Assembly (NCBI GenBank): GCA_938003565.1
Contig: CALKYB010000031.1
Span: 1 to 5,210, forward strand
Reading direction: 5' to 3'
DNA length: 5,210 nt
Origin: an uncultured bacterium
GTDB taxonomy: Bacteria; Bdellovibrionota_C; UBA2361; SZUA-149; CALKYB01
Below, one piece after another: positions 1 through 4,426 of this stretch. Within the stretch, counting starts at the first letter, position 1. Each line of letters opens with the position of its first letter. A model generated the notes under the pieces. The model was not told the DNA's origin. It saw only the letters and a list, made by a program, of their open reading frames with translations, and did not search any database. Position numbers and translations under genes: made by a program.

Positions 1-4
1 ACCG

Positions 5-679
5 ATGTCGAATGGAAACTCTCAAGGAACAAATCCTGCATTAACTGGAAGACCTTCGGGTCCGGGGGTTGGTCAGCCAATGGTAAGTTCCGCTCCTGCA
101 GCTCCCACTCCGGCTAATGGCAACTCCTCCGGTGGAACCCAAACGATGAGTAGTCTTGCATCTCAGGGATTGCAATCTCAGCCCTTACCACAGGCTCAAC
201 CATTACCTCAGGCGCAGCCGAGGCAACAGGCACCAGTAGCTACTCAAGCGCCGAGAGATCAAAATTCTGGGCCTTCTCAAGGTGTGGCATCTTCGGTGAA
301 TCAAATTTTGCCACGCGCATGTAGTTCAAAAGCTATTGGTTTCTTGGTTAGCTATGACAAGGAAGAGAATGGTGAGGTTTATGAGTTAGCCGTTGGTCGT
401 TGGTTGCTAACATCTAGACCTGCTGGGCAGGATGATTTTATTCTGATTGAAGATCCCACAATTTCTCCTTTACATGCGATTATTCGTACTTCAAAGGATG
501 GAAAAATACAGGTTCTTGACCAACTCTCAGAGCATGGAACCGGAGTGACTTCGCTTGGATCTAGTGAGGAAAAAGATGTATCAGGTTCTATGGTGACAGT
601 AGCTCATGGAGATACAGTCCGTTTTGGGGAACGTGTTTTTGTAGTTGTAATCATTCCGCCTGTGGCGAATCGAAGTTAG
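5..679 (+). CDS. FHA-domain protein with low-complexity N-terminus (start possibly upstream of window)
   Basis: Residues 1-106 are low complexity, rich in Pro, Gln, Ser, Ala and Gly and probably disordered, with a duplicated PLPQAQ hexapeptide at 60-71. Residues about 108-219 read as an FHA (forkhead-associated, phosphothreonine-binding) domain: the GR pair at 131-132, an SxxH motif at S154-H157, a segment at 175-181 (SEHGTGV) in the place of the usual S-x-N-G-T, and a closing GDTVRFGERVFVV strand pair. The usual ligand-contacting Asn is His177 here, so binding may be altered. There is no signal peptide or membrane helix, so a cytoplasmic location is expected. The gene sits 45 bases before a Ser/Thr kinase gene, its most likely functional partner. 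The frame stays open to the left edge and no ribosome site can be seen, so the Met at position 5 may be internal. The FHA assignment is fairly secure; the specific role is inferred from context. Confidence 0.8.
   Translation: MSNGNSQGTNPALTGRPSGPGVGQPMVSSAPAAPTPANGNSSGGTQTMSSLASQGLQSQPLPQAQPLPQAQPRQQAPVATQAPRDQNSGPSQGVASSVNQILPRACSSKAIGFLVSYDKEENGEVYELAVGRWLLTSRPAGQDDFILIEDPTISPLHAIIRTSKDGKIQVLDQLSEHGTGVTSLGSSEEKDVSGSMVTVAHGDTVRFGERVFVVVIIPPVANRS
182..217 (+). repeat. Two 18-bp tandem units encoding PLPQAQ
   Basis: Units 182-199 and 200-217 encode identical hexapeptides (residues 60-65 and 66-71 of the FHA protein) but differ at four third-codon positions. It is an old in-frame duplication in the disordered region whose protein sequence has been kept. 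Confidence 0.7.
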
Positions 680-724
680 TTTAGTAGTTTTTTAGAATTT
701 GATTAGGGGTAAAGTAAGAATCTC

Positions 725-2221
725 ATGGGAGAAGACCATTTTTTAAATCTCCAGCCCGGCACCATTGTTAATGGGCGGTATGAAGTTGTGAAGTGTCTCG
801 GCACTGGCAGCATGGGGATGGTCTATGCCTGCCGTCATCGAGAACTCTCAGGTCATTTAGTTGCGATGAAGGTACTTTTTTCTGAAGTTGCTAAAGATGA
901 GGTCGCCGCGGCCAGATTTCGAAATGAGATTGTCGCTTCTTACGGGGTAAACCATCCACATGTAGTAAGAGCTTATGAATATTTCAAGGATGGAGATCTA
1001 ATAGCTTTCACCATGGAATATGTCGGGGGTGGTGATTTGGCGGACCGTATTGCTGATGATGTACCAATTCCTATCGAAGAAATAGTTCATATGTTGATCC
1101 AGATGTGTTCCGGGGTTCAGTCTATTCATGACGCCGGCATAATACATCGGGACTTAAAACCCGAAAATATTCTTCTAACTGGAAACATGGATGTCAAGAT
1201 TACGGATTTTGGTATCGCTAAGAATGGAACGGGTCCAAAATTAACAGAGTATGGCGGTGTTGTGGGTACTATCGACTACGTTAGTCCCGAGTATCTGGAA
1301 AAAGGTCAAGTAGATACTCGCTCCGACATTTATTCTTTAGGGGTACTTGCTTACGAAATGATTACTGGGTGTTCCCCTTTTCAAGGTAAGAGCGTCATTG
1401 AAACAATGACGATGAGGTTGAGAACAAGCCCAGAACTTCCTCACGAAAAAAGGTTAGATTGCCCAGAGGCCCTCGGTCGTTTAGTTTTGAAAGCCTTAGA
1501 TCGGGATTTGAATGAAAGATATCAAACCGCTAATCAAATGATTTTTGATTTGATTGAGATTAATGACACTTTAGAAAATAAAAAAGCTTTTAATCCATTA
1601 CTTACTCCGAAACCACGAGCTGAGGACGAAGTTTTAAAGGAGGAAAATGTAGTAGTGTCGGAAAGTGAGTTGCCGATGTTAACTAGAGCACCATCCCCAT
1701 TAGAAGCTTCGACTGCGAGAAACCCAGCGGTGGAGCCAGCGATGATTCCAACTGTTTCTCTTGAAGCGGAGGAATCTTCGAGAGACGAAAGTATTTCAGA
1801 AGCGAACTACAGTGGTACTGTTTTACTTGATGCGGAATCAGTTGGTCGACTTAAAGCAGAGTATACTAAACAAAGTCATTCGGTCGAGCGCCCTCCATTC
1901 AGACCTTTAGACCAAGAGTTGCCTAAGCCTCAGTCACTGGCTCAGTATGGAAAAGACTTTAGTAAGCGCAATGGTGGAATATCTAGTTCCAATTCGTTTA
2001 GTCGCAGTGATAGTGGGAGGCTACAAGAATTATCTAGTCAAATGTATTCTCCGAAACGGGATGGATTTTTTAAATACCTTATTAAGATAATTGTCTTAGT
2101 TCTTTTGGGTTTTATTGGAGGGGTAGTAGCTCTCACTTTTTTACAGTCAATTTTAGGTTTTGAGGATCACGCTGTTCTTAAAAAGACAAACCATTATCTT
2201 TCAACTAGAGCTGAAAGATAA
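725..2221 (+). CDS. Membrane-anchored Hanks-type Ser/Thr protein kinase
   Basis: The protein has 498 residues. Residues about 19-285 form a complete bacterial Ser/Thr kinase domain: Gly loop GTGSMG at 26-31, VAMK lysine K49, helix-C Glu E68, catalytic HRDLKPEN at 141-148, DFG at 161-163, GT at 181-182 and SPE at 187-189 closing the activation segment, and the SD pair at 200-201. It should therefore be catalytically active. Residues about 290-445 form a Ser/Pro/Glu-rich, probably disordered linker. A single transmembrane helix follows at about 455-477, preceded by basic residues (K444, R445, K450, K454), and then about 20 polar residues. This predicts a cytoplasmic kinase with a short periplasmic tail and no PASTA or other sensor domain. 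The ribosome site is weak: AGGGG at 705-709 lies 15 bases from the ATG, so translation may depend on the upstream FHA gene. Its substrates are unknown; the FHA protein and the Tad proteins next door are the obvious candidates. Confidence 0.93.
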   Translation: MGEDHFLNLQPGTIVNGRYEVVKCLGTGSMGMVYACRHRELSGHLVAMKVLFSEVAKDEVAAARFRNEIVASYGVNHPHVVRAYEYFKDGDLIAFTMEYVGGGDLADRIADDVPIPIEEIVHMLIQMCSGVQSIHDAGIIHRDLKPENILLTGNMDVKITDFGIAKNGTGPKLTEYGGVVGTIDYVSPEYLEKGQVDTRSDIYSLGVLAYEMITGCSPFQGKSVIETMTMRLRTSPELPHEKRLDCPEALGRLVLKALDRDLNERYQTANQMIFDLIEINDTLENKKAFNPLLTPKPRAEDEVLKEENVVVSESELPMLTRAPSPLEASTARNPAVEPAMIPTVSLEAEESSRDESISEANYSGTVLLDAESVGRLKAEYTKQSHSVERPPFRPLDQELPKPQSLAQYGKDFSKRNGGISSSNSFSRSDSGRLQELSSQMYSPKRDGFFKYLIKIIVLVLLGFIGGVVALTFLQSILGFEDHAVLKKTNHYLSTRAER

Positions 2222-2324
2222 TGGCTAAATCTAGAGGAGAAATATTGTAGGATTACGGTGTTTTTTATTAGAAATATATTGCAACTTTATTATTTGCTGA
2301 CCATCAAAAGTGGAAGGGATGGAA

Positions 2325-2344
2325 GCGATATATTGTTCTATCGC
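2325..2344 (+). other. Small hairpin in the kinase-cpaE intergenic region
   Basis: GCGATA at 2325-2330 is an exact inverted match to TATCGC at 2339-2344, with an 8-base loop. It ends about 10 bases before the ribosome site of the CpaE-like gene (AGGGA, 2354-2358). It could tune translation or be an RNA processing site, but a 6-bp stem could be chance. No convincing promoter or terminator is visible in the rest of the 143-base gap at 2222-2364. Confidence 0.3.
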
Positions 2345-2364
2345 CGTTAAGTTAGGGAATTGGA

Positions 2365-3600
2365 ATGCGTATTTTAATCGTTGATAAGACTGCCGAAGGT
2401 CAGGCGATGTGTGCCAGAAGAATTGAGGCCTTCAACCATAGTGATGTTGAGATGTTAGATCTCAGGGTTAAGCTTGTCTTAGATAAAGAGTGGGAGAGTC
2501 AGATTGGGGATGCCGATGTTCTGATTCTTGGTTCTGGTCTTGGAGAGACTGGTCCGCAGATTGCGAGAACGGCTTTGGCTCAAATGCCTTGGTTGCATAT
2601 AGTAATGTATTGCACTGAGGCGGAGTATTCGGGCGGACAGTTTCGTGCTGCGCATTCAGCAGGAGTTCGAAAAGTTTTACCCGACAGTGCGTCGCCCCTT
2701 GATTTACTACAAGAATTAGTTGCTCTCTATTCAGAGTTCCGTAGGGAAGGGCGTGTTCGAGAGGGAAGAGTTGTTTGTGTGACTCATGCTAAAGGTGGAA
2801 CAGGAGCTACAAGCCTTTGTGCAGCCTTAGCTGAAGTTTGCAGCGTTAATCAGCGTCGGACTATGCTTTGGGATATGGATGTTGAAACCCGGGATTTATG
2901 TCGGGCCTTGACAGTCAACGGAGCGGAAGCTCGAGTAGTCAGTGGTTGGGTTAACGGAACTCGGGATATTTCCCGCGACAGTATTTGTGATGCACTAATT
3001 CCGGTGAGTCAGGATGTTTCAGTTTTAATGCCACCTGATAGTATGGCTGAGGCAATGGACTTGGTGTGTCACACAGATGGCATGGCTATTTGTCAAAGAA
3101 TTATGGATCTAGCCAAGGCGATGCATGATACAGTATTGATCGACACTGGTGGTAGGTTTGGACCGGCCACGGGAGCGTTGATGCGGTTAGCTGACGAAGT
3201 CCTGATTGTGATAGACGACACCGTTTTGGGTCTTACAGCACTAGATTTATTCCTTCGTTATGCAAGTTCTTTAGTGGTAGGTCCTGATAGGATCAGTTTT
3301 CTTGTGAATGGGCATACAGGTACTCTTCTAGGGGTTCCTCAAATGCAGGAGCAGTTGGAGCCGATGCATCAACTAGGTGACCATCCGTGGCGTTTACCCC
3401 CAATCCCTGTAGATAGGGGAGCAAAACAATGGCCTGGAAGTGGCCGTACAATATATAGTATGGGCAGTAAGGAAACGAGAGCTGCCCTAGAGACTGTAGC
3501 GGTTGAATTAGGGCTAGTTTCAAGGGATTCACCTAAGGATATGAGTGATGATGGGAAGAGTTCTAGTTGGTGGGAGAGGTTGATTCCTCAAAATGAGTAG
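2365..3600 (+). CDS. cpaE: CpaE/TadZ-like Tad pilus localisation ATPase (MinD/ParA superfamily)
   Basis: This 411-residue protein has the two-part layout of CpaE/TadZ, which directs the Tad machine to its site on the inner membrane. Residues 1-125 resemble a response-regulator receiver (MRILIVD start, a DADVLIL strand at 49-55, a C-terminal helix near 112-125). Gly56 occupies the usual phospho-Asp position, so this is a pseudo-receiver. Residues about 134-385 form a MinD/ParA-like domain with the signature lysine K143 and a P-loop KGGTGATS at 143-150, in which the second P-loop Lys is Ala148. DMD at 170-172 fits the switch region, and DTVLIDTGG at 255-263 is the Walker B-like strand with D260. 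Loss of the second P-loop lysine is known in parts of the CpaE/TadZ family, so nucleotide handling may be atypical. AGGGA at 2354-2358 gives a 6-base spacing to the ATG. A plain MinD or ParA is less likely given the N-terminal domain and the flp and cpaB neighbours. Confidence 0.87.
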   Translation: MRILIVDKTAEGQAMCARRIEAFNHSDVEMLDLRVKLVLDKEWESQIGDADVLILGSGLGETGPQIARTALAQMPWLHIVMYCTEAEYSGGQFRAAHSAGVRKVLPDSASPLDLLQELVALYSEFRREGRVREGRVVCVTHAKGGTGATSLCAALAEVCSVNQRRTMLWDMDVETRDLCRALTVNGAEARVVSGWVNGTRDISRDSICDALIPVSQDVSVLMPPDSMAEAMDLVCHTDGMAICQRIMDLAKAMHDTVLIDTGGRFGPATGALMRLADEVLIVIDDTVLGLTALDLFLRYASSLVVGPDRISFLVNGHTGTLLGVPQMQEQLEPMHQLGDHPWRLPPIPVDRGAKQWPGSGRTIYSMGSKETRAALETVAVELGLVSRDSPKDMSDDGKSSSWWERLIPQNE

Positions 3601-3607
3601 GGTCTGT

Positions 3608-3634
3608 AGGTACTTCTATTATCTGTAAGTGCCT
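3608..3634 (+). other. Dyad just after cpaE (possible activator site or 3' hairpin)
   Basis: AGGTACTT at 3608-3615 pairs with AAGTGCCT at 3627-3634 over 8 bp with one G-U, around an 11-base spacer. It begins 8 bases after the cpaE stop and no T-run follows, so it is a poor intrinsic terminator. Its centre lies about 95 bases upstream of the start expected from the sigma-54 candidate at 3689-3704. That is a usual distance for an enhancer-binding-protein site. The function is inferred. Confidence 0.35.
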
Positions 3635-3666
3635 GATATTAATGGGTTAAATAGAGGGACCAAGAG

Positions 3667-3706
3667 GTTGGCTTAGAAAAATCAAAGTTGGCCCGGAAAA
3701 TGCAAG
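3667..3706 (+). repeat. Imperfect 20-bp tandem repeat overlapping the sigma-54 candidate
   Basis: Two adjacent 20-base units, at 3667-3686 and 3687-3706, both begin GTTGGC and match at 14 of 20 positions. The second unit contains a near-consensus -24/-12 element. The first keeps the -24-like TTGGC but lacks the -12 GC. A related GGCCCGG-type stretch recurs at 3750-3757. This may be a duplicated promoter or protein-binding element. Confidence 0.4.
3689..3704 (+). promoter_or_regulatory. Candidate sigma-54 (RpoN) -24/-12 promoter for flp
   Basis: TGGCCCGGAAAATGCA aligns without gaps to the sigma-54 consensus TGGCACG-N4-TTGCA. Only two defined positions differ, and the critical GG and GC pairs have the correct spacing (GG at 3690-3691, GC at 3702-3703). 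It lies between cpaE and flp in the right direction. Transcription would begin near 3715, giving a leader of about 155 bases before the pilin start. If real, the pilin is switched on by an enhancer-binding activator. A sigma-70 promoter in the AT-rich stretch at 3795-3825 is not excluded. Confidence 0.5.
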
Positions 3707-3735
3707 GTATCTAGCAAGCAACCCGACTGGGCTAA

Positions 3736-3747
3736 TAGATTAATCTA
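3736..3747. promoter_or_regulatory. 12-bp perfect palindrome, possible operator
   Basis: TAGATTAATCTA reads the same on both strands and lies about 20 bases downstream of the start predicted from the sigma-54 candidate. Its position suits a dimeric repressor site in the flp leader. AT-rich palindromes of this size also occur by chance, so this is tentative. Confidence 0.3.
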
Positions 3748-3861
3748 GGGGCCCGGGAATGAAAGATAGAGCTGTTTCTCTTAATTTTTAGGGTTTAATA
3801 ATAATATAGTTGTATGTATGTATAGCAAAGCCTTAGTATGATTAAGGATTTTATAAATAAC

Positions 3862-3866
3862 GGGAG
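3862..3866 (+). promoter_or_regulatory. Ribosome binding site of flp
   Basis: GGGAG lies 5 bases before the ATG at 3872 and 11 bases before the in-frame ATG at 3878. Both starts are usable, giving a leader peptide of 19 or 17 residues with the same mature pilin. The ATG at 3890 is too far away. Confidence 0.6.
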
Positions 3867-3871
3867 TTAGT

Positions 3872-4060
3872 ATGAAAATGGAAAATGAAATGACAAATCA
3901 AATAGAGCGAAACGAAGAAGAGAAAGGTGCTTCTATGTTGGAGTACTGTTTACTTGCGGCTTTGATTTCTGTTGTTGCGATTACTGCAATGACTTTTCTT
4001 GGTCAGGAAGTATCTGAGACTTTCAGTACTGTTGGTTCTTCAATCGACGTAACCAACTAA
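3872..4060 (+). CDS. flp: Flp/Fap-type IVb prepilin (major Tad pilin subunit)
   Basis: This 62-residue protein has the hallmark Flp layout. A hydrophilic leader of 19 residues ends in Gly19 and is followed by ASMLEY, which puts Glu24 at mature position +5 and Tyr25 at +6. A hydrophobic helix follows (about 26-44), then a short polar tail of about 18 residues. A TadV/CpaA-type prepilin peptidase would cut after Gly19 to leave a mature pilin of about 43 residues, which assembles into the Flp fibre from the inner membrane. The leader is unusually acidic (seven Glu) for a prepilin, although the EKGA junction resembles the common ErGA. Cys26 lies in the hydrophobic core. The gene has a long upstream control region and strong hairpins at its stop codon, as expected for a separately transcribed, abundant subunit. 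Confidence 0.93.
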   Translation: MKMENEMTNQIERNEEEKGASMLEYCLLAALISVVAITAMTFLGQEVSETFSTVGSSIDVTN

Positions 4061-4080
4061 TCGGTAGAATTCTTACCGAT
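4060..4080 (+). other. Hairpin starting at the flp stop codon
   Basis: ATCGGTA at 4060-4066 pairs perfectly with TACCGAT at 4074-4080, and a G-U pair extends the stem around an AATTC loop. The first base is the last base of the flp stop codon. No T-run follows it directly. It probably acts with the next hairpin, for example to protect the pilin mRNA 3' end. Confidence 0.55.
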
Positions 4081-4081
4081 A

Positions 4082-4106
4082 GGAGGAGCTTGGTTCAAGC
4101 TCCTCC
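4082..4106 (+). terminator. Strong 10-bp hairpin after flp (terminator or attenuator)
   Basis: GGAGGAGCTT at 4082-4091 pairs perfectly with AAGCTCCTCC at 4097-4106 around a 5-base loop (GGTTC). A pyrimidine-rich stretch with an interrupted T-run (4108-4118) follows. It is the most GC-rich stem in the region and lies 22 bases past the pilin stop. It is best read as a rho-independent terminator or a partial attenuator and mRNA-stabilising stem. Confidence 0.75.
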
Positions 4107-4117
4107 GTCTTATTTTC

Positions 4118-4142
4118 TGGGATTTATTCGTTGTATATCCCA
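4118..4142 (+). other. Third inverted repeat downstream of flp
   Basis: TGGGAT at 4118-4123 is complementary to ATCCCA at 4137-4142, with a 13-base spacer. Alone it is weak. It fills the gap between the strong hairpin at 4082-4106 and the terminator at 4152-4180, so it may be part of the same array. Confidence 0.35.
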
Positions 4143-4151
4143 TTTGAACTT

Positions 4152-4180
4152 AGTGTTAGAAAACACTTAATATTTTTTTT
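4152..4180 (+). terminator. Intrinsic terminator with T8 tract
   Basis: AGTGTT at 4152-4157 pairs with AACACT at 4162-4167 around an AGAA loop. TAATA and eight consecutive T's (4173-4180) follow. The stem is AT-rich, but the long T-run makes it a plausible final stop for flp transcription and isolates it from cpaB. Confidence 0.6.
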
Positions 4181-4250
4181 AGTCTTGCCGTAATAAGTTG
4201 TAAGTTTTTAACTCTGGAACTAATTTATTGATTTCTAGATTTAAAAAATA

Positions 4251-4278
4251 CGTTGCCTAAATTTAATTTTTTGCAACG
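4251..4278. promoter_or_regulatory. Inverted repeat CGTTGC/GCAACG, possible regulator site
   Basis: CGTTGC at 4251-4256 and GCAACG at 4273-4278 are exact inverted copies separated by 16 AT-rich bases. The half-site centres are 22 bases apart, about two helical turns, which suits a dimeric DNA-binding protein. The site lies about 150 bases upstream of cpaB. GCAACGCG occurs again at 4430-4437 just inside cpaB, which may be coincidence. Confidence 0.35.
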
Positions 4279-4386
4279 CGCCCACAAAGAACAGCTTGTA
4301 TAGTGTTTCCTTGTTAGAAGTAGTTGTATTTTTTGTTTGTTCGGTCTCCGACAGTTTTCGATAGTGAAAGTTGTTTGAAGATTTTT

Positions 4387-4399
4387 GATAATATTATAC
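4387..4399 (+). promoter_or_regulatory. Weak candidate -10 region for cpaB
   Basis: GATAAT at 4387-4392 matches the sigma-70 -10 hexamer TATAAT at five of six positions and sits inside a 10-bp AT palindrome (4388-4397). No matching -35 lies at 16-18 bases. TTGTTT at 4371-4376 would need the overlapping TTATAC at 4394-4399 as its -10, with a 17-base spacing. The promoter is therefore only suggested. Confidence 0.25.
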
Positions 4400-4411
4400 G
4401 AGTTTTATTCT

Positions 4412-4417
4412 AAGGAG
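4412..4417 (+). promoter_or_regulatory. Ribosome binding site of cpaB
   Basis: AAGGAG lies 9 bases before the ATG at 4427. It is the strongest Shine-Dalgarno match among the genes here and supports this start, which also places the transmembrane helix near the N-terminus as usual for CpaB. Confidence 0.8.
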
Positions 4418-4426
4418 CTATTTACA

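Larger units (their letters stand above)
4181..4426 (+). other. AT-rich upstream region of cpaB, no gene seen
   Basis: About 245 bases between the terminator and cpaB contain no supported coding sequence. They presumably carry the cpaB promoter, because the T8 terminator lies upstream. I see no good sigma-54 element and no clear sigma-70 -35/-10 pair with normal spacing. An inverted repeat (4251-4278) and an AT palindrome (4388-4397) are the only visible structures. The long untranslated region could hold RNA-level control, but I recognise no riboswitch. Confidence 0.5.

Noticed and set aside
2221..2250. 9-codon frame whose ATG overlaps the kinase stop codon (TAATG)
   Set aside because: It is too short, has no ribosome site and shows no recognisable peptide; a one-base overlap of this type is common by chance.
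2279..2300. TTGCAAC...TTTGCTGA upstream of cpaE as a sigma-54 promoter
   Set aside because: The -12-like TTTGCT is present, but no GG occurs at the required distance upstream.
3293..3532. 79-codon open frame on the minus strand
   Set aside because: It lies entirely inside the well-supported cpaE coding sequence on the other strand, resembles no known domain, and is a shadow frame.
3834..3855. CCTTA/TAAGG stem followed by TTTTA in the flp leader as an attenuator
   Set aside because: Only 5 AT-rich pairs and a short T-run; too weak to call.
4090..4170. 26-codon frame starting with TTG just after an AGGAGG sequence downstream of flp
   Set aside because: The purine-rich site is part of the 10-bp hairpin and only a few bases from the TTG. 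The frame runs through three stems and ends inside the terminator, so the hairpins explain the sequence better.
4271..4304. TTGCAA and TATAGT as a sigma-70 promoter for cpaB
   Set aside because: The spacer is 22 bases, well beyond the usual 16-18, and no extended -10 rescues it.
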